Below are positions 1 to 8,083 of a DNA stretch of 24,870 bases, in pieces (position 1 is the stretch's first letter; the number at the start of each line of letters is the position of its first letter). The notes below the pieces were generated by a model. It did not search any database. It was not told the DNA's origin and saw only the letters and a list, made by a program, of their open reading frames with translations. This stretch comes from Betaproteobacteria bacterium (GTDB taxonomy: Bacteria; Pseudomonadota; Gammaproteobacteria; Burkholderiales; SG8-39): assembly GCA_016713125.1 (NCBI GenBank), contig JADJPT010000032.1, positions 1 to 24,870 of the forward strand, read 5' to 3'. A program made the position numbers and the translations under genes.

Positions 1-186
1 CATGCCAGCCTGGAGTGCCGCGTGGTCGACACGCGAATGGTGCGCAAGTACTGCTACTTCGTCCTCGAGGTGGTGCAGGCCTGGGTCGATGCGGGCGTGA
101 AGAATCCGCGCACGCTGCACCACCGCGGCTGGGGCGCCTTCATGGTCGCCGGGGAAACGATAAAATTACCGTCCCGCATGCGATAG
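1..186 (+). CDS. Flavin reductase-family protein, C-terminal end (partial)
   Basis: The window opens inside this gene; frame 1 is open from base 1 to the TAG at 184-186 and gives 61 residues. The tail contains VRKYCYFVLEVVQAWVD, RTLHHRGWGAF and MVAGETIKLPSR, which I recognise as the conserved C-terminus of FMN-binding flavin reductase-like proteins (PF01613 type) common in Burkholderiales. Family members bind FMN and usually pass reduced flavin to a partner oxygenase or act as stand-alone flavin oxidoreductases in the cytoplasm. The start and the FMN-binding half lie outside the window, so substrate and partner cannot be judged. The next gene follows in the same direction after about 65 bases. 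Confidence 0.7.
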   Translation, partial: HASLECRVVDTRMVRKYCYFVLEVVQAWVDAGVKNPRTLHHRGWGAFMVAGETIKLPSRMR

Positions 187-253
187 CCGCACCAGCCTCG
201 ACCGGAACCGCCGCGGGCTCAACCCCGTACCGCGCCTGCCGGGAGGAGGGCCT

Positions 254-732
254 ATGTGCACGGCGACCTCGCGGTTACCTGCGCCTGCTGGGCGACCGGA
301 CGATTTCCGCGCACTGAGCGGAAGGTGCGGCGAGCTGTCTACCTACCGGCACTTTACCACAGCCCGATCGGACTGGTGCGACAGCTGCTCGAACTCGGCG
401 CCGACCCCAACGAGAATCCCGGCGACGGTTTCCCGCCGCTGTTCTGCGCGCTCGGCAGCAACCACGAGGATCGCGAGGAGCGCGTGGCGCTGCTGCTGGA
501 TTTCGGTGCCGACGTGCAGCAGCGCGGCGTGAACGACTACACGCCGCTGCACTACGCGGCCACCCAGGACCAGGCCGACTGCGTGGCACTGCTGCTGGCG
601 CGCGGCGCCGACCCGCAGGCGCGCACGCGCATCGACCACTGCGCCACCCCGCTCGAGGAGGCCGAGTTCTTCGGCCACGCCGCCGGGGCCAAGGCGCTCA
701 GGGCGTGTACGGCGGACGGAGGCGCGAGATGA
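254..732 (+). CDS. Ankyrin-repeat protein, frameshifted near its start
   Basis: This is a small protein of about 158 residues made mostly of ankyrin repeats. Visible repeat signatures are IGLVRQLLELGADPNE, ERVALLLDFGADV, DYTPLHYAATQDQADCVALL and LLARGADPQAR. Ankyrin repeats bind other proteins; the partner is unknown. A strong ribosome site (GGGAGGAGGG, 241-250) precedes ATG 254, but that frame is not the repeat frame. From about 275 to 320 the expected start of the domain (LRLLGDRTIS) lies in a third frame, and the repeat frame (from GTG 256) resumes at KVRRAVY. Two compensating indels are the simplest explanation. The stop TGA (730-732) overlaps the ATG of the following VIT-family gene, so the two are probably translationally coupled. 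Family assignment is secure; the exact N-terminus is not. Confidence 0.75.
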
Positions 733-1420
733 TCCGGCACATCGAGCGGCACCGCATTCACCGCACCGGCTGGCTGCGCGCCGCGGTGCTGGGCGCCAAC
801 GACGGCATCGTGTCCACCGCCAGCCTGGTGCTGGGCGTGGCGGCCGCCGGCGCCGACCTCAAGGCCATCCTGGTGGCCGGTGTGGCGGGGCTGGTGGCAG
901 GGGGCATGTCCATGGCGGCCGGCGAGTATGTCTCAGTGAGTTCGCAATCCGACACCGAGCGCGCCGACCTCGAACGCGAGCGCAAGGGGAACTGGCCGCC
1001 GACCCGTGCACGAGCACGAGGATGGCGGCGATCTACGTCGGGCGCGGCCTGGACGAAGTGCTCGCCGCGCAGGTGGCCACGCAGCTGATGGCCCACGACG
1101 CGCTGGGCGCGCATGCGCGCGACGAACTGGGCATCAGCGAGATCCTGCCCGCGCGGCCGGTGCAGGCGGCGCTGGCCTCGGCCGCCACCTTCGCGGTGGG
1201 CGCCGCGCTGCCGCTGGTGGCCGTCGCCCTGGCGCCCGAGGCCTTGCGCATGTGGGCCGTGGCCCTGAGTTCGCTGGTGTTCCTCGCGCTGCTGGGCTCG
1301 CTGGCGGCGCGCGCCGGCGGCGCTGCAGTGATTGTGGCCGCCGTGCGCGTGACCTTCTGGGGCGCGCTGGCCATGGGCATCACCGCCGGCGTGGGCGCGC
1401 TGTTCGGCGTGGCGGTGTGA
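729..1420 (+). CDS. VIT1/CCC1-family membrane metal transporter, frameshifted
   Basis: The protein starts at ATG 729, four bases inside the end of the ankyrin gene. Its N-terminus (GWLRAAVLGANDGIVSTASL, then LVLGVAAAGA and AGGMSMAAGEYVSVSSQSDTE) is the hallmark of the VIT/CCC1 family, which moves Fe2+ or Mn2+ across membranes. After ERERKG the frame breaks. Near 985-1025 the cytoplasmic linker (ELAADP, then VHEHE) is spread over the other two frames. From about 1022 frame 2 continues with AAIYVGRGLDEVLAAQVATQ and LMAHDALGAHARDELGISE, then two to three hydrophobic segments ending FGVAV with TGA 1418-1420. The reconstructed length of about 230 residues fits the family. High conservation on both sides of the break suggests missing bases in the assembly rather than a dead gene. 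Confidence 0.8.
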
Positions 1421-1489
1421 ACCGCAACAACCCGACGTTGCGTGCCGCGGACTTTCAATCTGAATGACGAACTCGGGAAGGAGCAGGAC

Positions 1490-1933
1490 ATGTTCGGATT
1501 CTCCCTGCGTACGCAGATCGACATCGACGCCCCGCCGGCACGCGTATGGGCGGTGCTGATGGACTTTCCCGCCCATGCGCGCTGGAATCCCTTTGTGCGC
1601 TCCATCGAGGGCGAGGCGCGCGTCAGCGCGCGGCTTGCCATCCACCTGCAACCGCCAGGCGACGGTGGCGGGATGCGCTTCCGGCCGGTGGTGCGCGTCC
1701 TCGAAGCGCAGCGCGAGTTCCGCTGGCTGGGGCGCCTGGTGCTGCCCGGTCTGTTCGACGGCGAGCACGCGTTCCGGCTCGAGCCGCTGCCCGGCGGCGG
1801 CACGCGCCTGCACCATGGCGAGGATTTCTCCGGTCTGCTGGTGCCGCTGTTCGGCAAGTCGCTGGAGGGCGGCACGCGGGCGGGTTTCGAGGCCATGAAC
1901 GCGGCGCTAAAGCGCGAGGCCGAAGGCGGCTAG
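1490..1933 (+). CDS. SRPBCC-family (START/Bet v1-like) protein
   Basis: This is an intact 147-residue gene. ATG 1490 is preceded by GGAAGGAG at 1476-1483, a well-placed ribosome site. The N-terminus (IDIDAPPARVWAVLMDFPAH, ARWNPFVRSIEG) matches the opening strand and helix of SRPBCC polyketide-cyclase-like proteins, and FGKSLEGGTRAGFEAMNAAL is the long C-terminal helix. The fold forms a deep hydrophobic pocket that binds lipids or small aromatic ligands; no catalytic residue can be named from the sequence, so the ligand is unknown. The protein is cytoplasmic, with no signal peptide. It lies 69 bases after the VIT-family gene and may be co-transcribed with it. A hairpin follows at 1960-1991. 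Confidence 0.8.
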   Translation: MFGFSLRTQIDIDAPPARVWAVLMDFPAHARWNPFVRSIEGEARVSARLAIHLQPPGDGGGMRFRPVVRVLEAQREFRWLGRLVLPGLFDGEHAFRLEPLPGGGTRLHHGEDFSGLLVPLFGKSLEGGTRAGFEAMNAALKREAEGG

Positions 1934-1959
1934 AAAAGCATTCCGGAAACTTTGCACCT

Positions 1960-1991
1960 CGTGCCTTCCGCCTCTTGAGCGGCACGATTTT
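1960..1991 (+). terminator. Possible hairpin terminator after the SRPBCC gene
   Basis: CGTG (1960-1963) pairs with CACG (1983-1986) and CCGC (1968-1971) pairs with GCGG (1979-1982). There is a four-base bulge, and the hairpin is followed by ATTTT. It sits 26 bases after the stop codon. The stem is imperfect and the T-run short, so the call is modest. It would separate the + genes from the convergent - genes beginning at 2079. Confidence 0.35.
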
Positions 1992-2078
1992 CAAACATTC
2001 ATTCCAGGAAATTGGCTCTTGGAGCGGGTTTCCGGGTAGTTTGTGTATTGGTAAAGATACATTCCCTGCAACCGGACT

Positions 2079-2419
2079 TCAGGCCGGTGCGCGCCCGCGC
2101 AGCGCCAGCAGCGGCCAGGCAAAGGCCGCCGCCGCGGCGCCGAAGCCCAGCGCGATGCCCAGCAGATTGGCCCAGTCGACCCAGTAGGCCAGTTCCGACA
2201 GCGAAGAGCGCGTGGCGCCCGGCACCAGCAGGAAGGCGGCGACGGCCACCACGATGCCGGCCAGTGCGGCCGGAACCAGGCCCGCGCGCCAGCGTGCCGA
2301 CGGGCGGCTCAGCGCATAGCCCGCCAGCGCGATCCACGCCAGCGCAGCCAGTGCCGGCACCGGCCCACGCTCAGCGCGATCTCCCACAGGATGTTGAGGA
2401 CCAGCCAGATTTCGTACAT
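2079..2419 (-). CDS. Small membrane protein next to SQR, frameshifted
   Basis: The reconstructed protein is about 113 residues and starts at ATG 2419 with AGGAG just upstream. Its first residues read MYEIWLVLNILWEIALSV. The frame then breaks near 2364-2368 (one base missing before a proline codon) and continues as PVPALAALAWIALAGYAL, LVPAALAGIVVAVAAFLLVP, ELAYWVDWANLLGIALG and AAAAAFAWPLLALRG. Three or four hydrophobic segments suggest an inner-membrane protein. I do not recognise a named family. It begins 28 bases after the end of the sulfide:quinone oxidoreductase gene on the same strand, so it may anchor or assist that enzyme; this is inference from position only. Confidence 0.6.
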
Positions 2420-2447
2420 GCGATTCTCCTCGGCGTTCGCGTCGCGT

Positions 2448-3793
2448 TCAGACCCGGCCCTTGAGCACGGCCAGGTAGGCCGGCTTGAGCATGCGGTACT
2501 TCATCAGCCAGGCGAAGTAGCTGTCCTGCAGCGGTTCGATCATCGGCAGCGAGGGCGTCAGGCGGCCTTCGTAGTCGAACTCGATCAGCATGGCCGAACC
2601 CTCGCGCGTGATCAGCGGGCAGGAGGTGCCAGCCGTCAGATTTCTCGCCCGGCACGCGTCCGGCGATGGCTTCGACCAGGTTGTGGGCGACGATCGGCGC
2701 GCTCTTCTTGACGGTGGCCGCCGTCTTGCCGCGCGGCGTGCCGTTGATGTCGCCGATGCCGAACACGTTCGGGAAGCGCCGGTGCCGCAGGGTCTCCTTG
2801 TCGACCTCCAGCCAGCCGCCCGCCGCGAACGGCCCTTCCTTCCAGGCGAGGTCGCTGTTCTTCACCGGGTCGGGCGCGCGCATCGGCGGCACCACGTGCA
2901 GGAAGTCGTAGGGCAGTTCGGACTTCGCGCCCTCGGGGGTTGCGAACGTGGCGCGTCGCGCGCCGATGTCGACCGACACCAGCTTGTGCGAGTACTCGAC
3001 ACCGATGCCCAGCGTCTTCCAGCGGGCCAGCACATTGTCGTTGACCGGCTTGACGCCGAACACGTTGCCCAGCGCCGAATGGAAGACGATCTTCGACTTG
3101 TCCAGGGTGCCGGCCTGGCGCACGCGGTCGCGCAGCATGAAGGTCATCTTCAGCGGCGCACCGGCGCACTTCAGGGCGTGGCGGGCAGCGTCATCAGCGC
3201 GTCGCCGCCGCGCCCGGCGTACTGCTGCATCGCCGCCCAGCTCGCCTGCGCGGCCTGCGGAGGCCGGGACACGCTCGCCAGGCCGTTGCTGCCGATCGCC
3301 GCCACGTCCATGCCGCCGATCTGCGCGTGGTCAGGTGCAGCCCGGTGGGCACCACCAGGAAGTCGTAGCGTATGCGCCTGCCGGAGGCCGTCGTCACCGT
3401 GTTGGCGGCCGGATCGAAGCCGGCGACCATCTCGCGCATCCATTCGGCGCCGGCGGGCTGGAAATCGGCGTTGCGGTCGCGCACCTTGTCCACCGGCCAT
3501 ACCCCGGTGGCCACCAGCGTGTAGCCCGGCTGGTAGTTGTGCTCCTCCTTGGCGTCGATGATGGTGATCTTCGCGCCATCGAGCATGCGGCTCAGGCGGT
3601 TGGCCACCGCGATGCCGCCGAGGCCGCTGCCGGCGATCACGATGTGCGCACCGGTCTTGAACGCGGCCCGACCCGGGGTGCTTGCGGCGAACAGCCCGGC
3701 GGCCAGGGGCGCGGCGCCCAGTGCGGCCAGCCAGCGCCGGCGCCCGGGGTCGGCCGGCGGGCCTCCGACCGGTTTCGTGTTCTTCAGGCTCAT
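2448..3793 (-). CDS. sqr: Sulfide:quinone oxidoreductase, type II (SQOR-like), frameshifted
   Basis: This flavoprotein oxidises sulfide to sulfane sulfur and passes electrons to quinone at the membrane. It starts at ATG 3793 after GGAGGAG. The N-terminus carries a twin-arginine-like signal (GRRRWLAALGAAPLAAGLFA). The FAD site follows (HIVIAGSGLGGIAVANRL, then EEHNYQPGYTLVATG). Both catalytic cysteine contexts of the SQOR type are present: LKCAGAPLK near 3160, and TSCPLITREG, in another frame, near 2620. Late motifs are FPNVFGIGDINGTPRGKTA and LKPAYLAVLKG before TGA 2448-2450. The reading frame breaks near 3330 (HLDHAQIGG loses a base), 3260-3290, 3174-3176 (GGG short by one) and 2630. The total of about 448 residues fits the family. 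The breaks look like assembly indels. A small membrane gene follows downstream. Confidence 0.82.
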
Positions 3794-3881
3794 GTCGACT
3801 CCTCCTGCGAAATTCAGACGCCCGATCTGCGCACTGCGGGTATAAACGCCTGATCGTCACATTCTCACGACCATCGATCAC

Positions 3882-5602
3882 ATGCTCCCACCCGATTCCT
3901 TGCCCGATTTGATCCTGCTCAATGCTCGCGTGCATACCCTGGATGCGCAGCACGGAACGGTCAGCGCCCTGGCCGTGCGCGGCGGGGTGATCACGCATGC
4001 GGGGGAGAGCAAGTCGCTGCTCGCCTTGCGCGGGCCCGGCACCCGCGTGCTCGACCTGGCCGGCCGCACCGTGGTGCCCGGCTTCTACGACGCGCACCCG
4101 CACCTCGACCGCATGGGCCTGCGCGACCTGTGCGGCGTGCAGATTGCACATTGCAGGTCGGTGGCCGAGATCTGCGCGGCGGTGCGCGAGGCCGCCGCGC
4201 ACACCCCGCCGGGCGAATGGATCGTCACCCTGCCGATGGGTGCGCCGCCCGAGGATTACGTGTTCGAGCCGGGCCAGCTGCAGGAAGGGCGCTTTCCGAA
4301 CCGCGAAGACCTCGATCGCGCCGCGCCCGACCATCCGGTCTACATCCGCTCGCCCTGGGGCTGGTGGAGCCGCCTGCCGCTGCCCTCGGTGGCCAACAGC
4401 CGCGCGCTGGCGATCGCCGGCATCGGGCGCGACACGCAGGCGCCGAACAAGGTCGAGATCGTGCGCGACGCCGCGGGCGAACCCACCGGGCTGTTCCTCG
4501 AGCGCAACTGGGCGCCGATCCTCGAGTACACGCTGTTTGCGTGCGTGCCGCGCTTCACCTATGAAGACCGCTACGCCGGCCTGCGCCATGCCGTGCGCGT
4601 CGCCAGCGCGGTGGGCATCACCGCCGGCTTCGAGGGTCATGGCGTGACCCCGCAGGTGATCGACGCCTACCGCAGGCTGGAGGCGGCCGGCGAACTCACG
4701 CTGCGCATGCAGTTGCCGCTCTCGGTGCCCAGCGCGGCCTTCGGCAACCGCAAGGTCGCCGAACTGTTCGAGCACTGGGCGCCGCGCCTGTCCGGACGCG
4801 GCAGCGAGGCGGGCAGTGCCGGCCTGCTGCGCGAGGAGGGCCTGTGCCTGGACGTGGCCGACCCGACCACCGCGCAGATCATCGCGCGCGGCTATCCCTA
4901 CGAGCAGTGGGCCGGGCATTTCTATCAGTCGCTGCCGCACGAGCGGCTGGTGGCCCTGGGCCTGGAAGCCGCCCGGCGCGGCCTGCGCGTCTGCACCCTG
5001 GTGTGCTACGAACTGGAGCGCGTGCTGCGCGCCTTCGAGGAGATCGACGCACAGGTGTCGATCCGCGAGCGGCGCTGGGTGGCGGTGCACGTCACCGAGG
5101 CCACGCCCGAGCAGATCCGCCGCATCAAGGCGCTGGGGCTGGTGGCCACCGTCACGCCCAATTTCATGTACATGGCGAAAGACCGCTTCAATCTTCAGGC
5201 GCTGGGCGCGCGCGGCACGCCGATCCGGCAACTGCTCGACGCCGGCATCCCGGTGGCGCTGTCCACCGACGGCGTGCCGCACTCCATGCTGTTCGCGATG
5301 TGGGAAGCCCTGGCGCGCTGGGACAACGACGGGCGGCAGTCCCTGGGCGAGAGCGGGCTGACGCGCGAGGAGGCGCTGCGCCTGGCCACCGTCGCCGGGC
5401 ACTGGCTGGGCTGGGACGAGAACACGCGCGGGCCGCTCGCGCCCGGCATGGCGGCCGATTTCGCCGTGCTGGCCGAGGATCCGCTCACCTGCGATCTGGC
5501 GCGCATCAAAGGACATCGTCGTCGAGCGCACCTTCGTCGCCGGCCGCCAGGTGCACGGGCCCGATGTGCAGGGACCCGGGGCGCAGGGCAGGGCGCGCAT
5601 GA
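3882..5602 (+). CDS. YtcJ-like amidohydrolase (amidohydrolase family 3), frameshifted near the end
   Basis: This is a metal-dependent hydrolase of the amidohydrolase superfamily, probably cytoplasmic since no signal peptide is seen. The start is ATG 3882. The composite beta domain opens the protein (LILLNARVHTLDAQHG, VLDLAGRTVVPGFYDAHPHL). HPH is the first metal-ligand motif. Later ligands are probably the His in VAVHVTEATPEQIRR and the Asp in ALSTDGVPHSM. The C-terminal part (LTREEALRLATVAGHWLGWD, GPLAPGMAADFAVLAEDPLT) is typical. At 5508-5510 an extra A breaks the frame; after correction it continues KDIVVERTFVAGRQVHG, the expected closing strand. The corrected frame has no stop before the following TPR gene. 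I end the gene at the TGA (5600-5602) overlapping that start, which needs one further indel; a true fusion is the alternative. The substrate is unknown. Confidence 0.82.
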
Positions 5603-6912
5603 GTCGCACGGATCGCTACGGTCTGCCGCTGTCCACCGAATCGGACGCGGCGCGCGACGCCTATGTCGAGGCCATCGACCTGTTCCTTGCCGCGCAGCCC
5701 GGCATCGAAGCCGCGCTGGAGCGCGCCTTTGCCGCCGACCCGGACTTCGCGCTGGCGCACGTGCTGCTCGCGCGCCTGCACCAGGTGTACGGGCGCGGCG
5801 AGCAGGCGCGCGCCGCCATGCAGCGCGCCGAGACGCCGGCCGCGCCACTCACGCCGCGCGAGCGCGGCCATGTCGCGGCGCTCTCCCGGCTGGTGGCCGG
5901 CGATGCGCCGGCGGCGCTGGCCGCCATCAAGGCGCACCTGGCCGAGTTCCCGCGCGACGTGATGGTGCTGCTGCCCTGCGCGGGCGTGTTCGGCCTGTTC
6001 GGCTTCTCTCCGGGCATCAAGGGGCGCGAGGCGGCGCTGGAAGCCTTGCTCGCCGGTTACGCACCGCATTACGGCAAGGACTGGTGGTTCCTCGGCGCGC
6101 TGGCCTTCGCCCAGGGTGAGCTCGGAAAGATCGACCTCGCGCGCGCCAACATCGAACGCTCGCTGGCCGGCAACCCGCTGAACGCCAATGCCGCGCACAT
6201 CCGCACCCACGTCGATTACGAGGCCGGCGAAGTCGTCGCCGGCCTGCGCTGGCTGGAGGCGTGGTTCGCCGGCTATGCGCGCGCCGGACTCATGCACTGC
6301 CACCTGGGCTGGCACGTCGCGCTGTGGAACCTCGACCTCGGGCCATCGCGGGGCGCCTGGCTCGCCCTGAGGAAACGCATGTGCAGCCGGGCGGGCCCGC
6401 GCAGGATGCGCCCGCGCGCGAGCGGGCCGGCGCCTGGGGGCCGGCACTCAATGTGCTGACCGATTCGGCGGCCTTCCTGTTTCGCGCCGAGCTCGCCGGC
6501 GAAGCGCGCCATCCCGAGCGCTGGAAACAGGTGGCCGAGTATGCGCGGCAGAAATTCCCCAGGCCCGGCATGGGCTTCGCCGACATGCACGCGGCACTGG
6601 CCTATGCCATGGCGGGCGAGGGTGCGGCCCTCGAGCAACTGATCGCCGATGCGCGCGGGCCGATGGCCGACATGGTGGCCGCACTGGGCCGCGGCTTCGG
6701 CGCCTGGGTCGCGCGCGACTGGAACACCGCGGTGGAGATCCTCGAACCCGTATGCGCCGAACACGAACGCATCGGCGGCAGCCGCACGCAGCGCGACCTG
6801 ATCGAGTACGCCCCTGTATGCGGCCGCGCGGCACGCCGGGCGAAGCGTCGCGCGCCATCGCACGCGGCCCCTGCCGGCGGCGCTCGAACGCCTGTTGATC
6901 GCAGGCGACTGA
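5599..6912 (+). CDS. TTC38-family tetratricopeptide-repeat protein (copy 1), frameshifted
   Basis: The start is ATG 5599 (MSRTDRYGLPLSTESDAARD). The architecture matches bacterial relatives of human TTC38: LTPRERGHVAALSRLVAGDA (compare the family's LTRREQLHV), the WHVALW block, a DMHAALAYAMAG block and the late signature GGSRTQRDLIEYA. These are all-helical solenoid proteins of unknown biochemical role. The frame breaks in 6340-6375 around LDLG..HRG..ALYEETHVQP. It breaks again at 6811-6814, where CCCC should be CCC; after correction it reads EYALYAAARHAGRS and ends LIAGD with TGA 6910-6912. The reconstructed length is about 437 residues. A second family member lies at 20409-21737, and both adjoin a Bug receptor gene. 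Confidence 0.75.
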
Positions 6913-6925
6913 CTGTCGGTATAGT
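6895..6925 (+). promoter_or_regulatory. Possible promoter for the first Bug gene
   Basis: TTGATC (6895-6900) and TATAGT (6920-6925) resemble sigma70 -35 and -10 boxes with a 19-base spacer, slightly long. The expected start of transcription near 6932 lies just before a perfect hairpin at 6936-6962. The -35 lies inside the end of the TPR gene. Confidence 0.35.
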
Positions 6926-6935
6926 CCGTCCAACA

Positions 6936-6962
6936 GCCACGCCCATGCGGTGCGGGCGTGGC
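6936..6962 (+). other. Perfect 9-bp hairpin in the Bug leader
   Basis: GCCACGCCC (6936-6944) and GGGCGTGGC (6954-6962) are exact reverse complements with a nine-base loop. No T-run follows, so it is a poor intrinsic terminator. It sits between the TPR stop (6912) and the ribosome site (GGGAGG) of the Bug gene at 6994. It could stabilise the 5' end of the Bug mRNA or weaken read-through from upstream. Confidence 0.55.
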
Positions 6963-6993
6963 GCAGGGGTGTTCAACCAGGGGAGGTGAGGCC

Positions 6994-7977
6994 ATGTCAC
7001 GCAATCCGGGGTTCCTGCAGCCTGTCGTCGCAGTCTTTGCGCTCGTTGCCGCCTTGTGGACCGCTCCAGCGGCTGCACAAGCCTATCCCGCCAAACCGGT
7101 GCGCATCGTGGTGCCCTTCGGCGCCGGCGGGGTGACAGACATCCTCGCGCGCATCCTCGCCGAACGCATGAGCGCGGGCTGGGGTCAACCGGTGGTGGTC
7201 GAGGCGCGTCCCGGCGGCAACACCATGGTCGGCACCGAACTGGTGCTCAATGCGCCGGCCGACGGTTACACCTTGCTGATGGTCACGCAGAACCACGCCG
7301 CCAATGCCGCGATCTACCCGGACCTGCGCTGGGATCCGGTGCGCGACTTCAGTGCCGGCGGCCTGTTCGCGCGCACCGTGCCGTTCCTCGCCGTGCCGAT
7401 CAATCTGCCGGTGAAGAATGTCGCGGAGTTCGTGGCCTACGCGAAATCACAGCCCGGCAAGCTCGACTACGGGCATTCGGGCGTGGGCTCGCCGCCGCAC
7501 CTCTCGTTCGAACTATTCAAGCGCGCGACGAAGATCGACGTGCAGCCCGTGCCTTACAAGGGCAATGCGCAGATCATGACCGACCTGCTCTCCGGACGCC
7601 TGACCGCCGTGCTGCTCTCCGAGGTGACCACCGCGCCGCATGCGCGCGCCGGCAAGATCCGCCAGCTCGCGGTCATGGACGCCAAACGCACGCGCGGCTT
7701 CCCCGATGTGCCCACCATCGTCGAGGCCGGCTATCCCGAGGCCCAGGCGCAGTCCTGGTTCGGCATCGTCATGCACGGCAAGACGCCGCGCGACATCGTC
7801 AAGCGCGTGAGCGACGAGATGGAGAAGGTGTCCCGGGGCGCCGACCTGCAGGAGAAGCTCGACAAGTCGGGCGCCGAGCTGTCGTTCCTGAACCACCAGG
7901 ACTTCGATGCCCTGATCAAGAAAGACGTCGCCACCTGGACCCGGGTGGTGAAGGAAGCGGGGATCAAGCCGGAGTAA
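6994..7977 (+). CDS. Bug/TctC-family periplasmic solute receptor (copy 1)
   Basis: This is an intact 327-residue extracytoplasmic binding protein of the tripartite tricarboxylate receptor family. ATG 6994 follows GGGGAGGTGAGG. A Sec signal peptide covers the first 29 residues or so and ends AAAQA. Mature-protein motifs follow the family order: YPAKPVRIVVPFGAGGVTDI, VVVEARPGGNTMVGTE, ADGYTLLM, QPGKLDYGHSGVGSPPHLS, VPYKGNAQIMTDLLSGR and FPDVPTIVEAGYPEAQAQSW. Bug proteins bind small carboxylates or related compounds between two lobes. No TctA/TctB transporter genes lie in the window, which is usual for the many orphan Bug genes of Burkholderiales. It stands downstream of an amidohydrolase and a TTC38-like gene, so its ligand may be the amidohydrolase substrate; that link is inference. 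Confidence 0.93.
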   Translation: MSRNPGFLQPVVAVFALVAALWTAPAAAQAYPAKPVRIVVPFGAGGVTDILARILAERMSAGWGQPVVVEARPGGNTMVGTELVLNAPADGYTLLMVTQNHAANAAIYPDLRWDPVRDFSAGGLFARTVPFLAVPINLPVKNVAEFVAYAKSQPGKLDYGHSGVGSPPHLSFELFKRATKIDVQPVPYKGNAQIMTDLLSGRLTAVLLSEVTTAPHARAGKIRQLAVMDAKRTRGFPDVPTIVEAGYPEAQAQSWFGIVMHGKTPRDIVKRVSDEMEKVSRGADLQEKLDKSGAELSFLNHQDFDALIKKDVATWTRVVKEAGIKPE

Positions 7978-8020
7978 TCGGAGACCGTAAAACTCCGCCC
8001 ATGCCGTCCGCTGCGCCGGC

Positions 8021-8069
8021 ACCCCGCGCTCCCCTCCTGCCAAGGAGGGGCGGCGCGAAGCGCCGGGGT
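8021..8069. repeat. REP-like palindromic element with two nested hairpins
   Basis: This element lies between two convergent Bug genes. An outer stem ACCCCG (8021-8026)/CGGGGT (8064-8069) encloses a hairpin CCCCTCCT (8031-8038), loop GCCA, AGGAGGGG (8043-8050), and a second hairpin CGGCGC (8051-8056), loop GAA, GCGCCG (8060-8065), which partly competes with the outer stem. The module resembles dispersed palindromic repeats of many Burkholderiales genomes. It may also act as a bidirectional transcription stop. No second copy was seen in this window. Confidence 0.6.
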
Positions 8070-8083
8070 GGTCGAGGGTTCGC

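Noticed and set aside
758..1896. Minus-strand open frames opposite the VIT and SRPBCC genes
   Set aside because: Low-complexity, His/Arg/Gly-rich translations with no ribosome site; both + strand genes are convincing.
2030..2060. TGTAT/ATACA inverted repeat downstream of the SRPBCC gene
   Set aside because: Five-base arms with an eight-base spacer between convergent genes; too weak and without a gene to regulate.
3171..5609. Very long minus-strand open frame (812 codons) across the SQR and amidohydrolase genes
   Set aside because: It is antisense to the well-conserved amidohydrolase; its translation is Arg/His/Gly-rich low-complexity sequence typical of GC-rich shadow frames. Only its last codons (3171 to about 3330) are real, as part of the frameshifted SQR.
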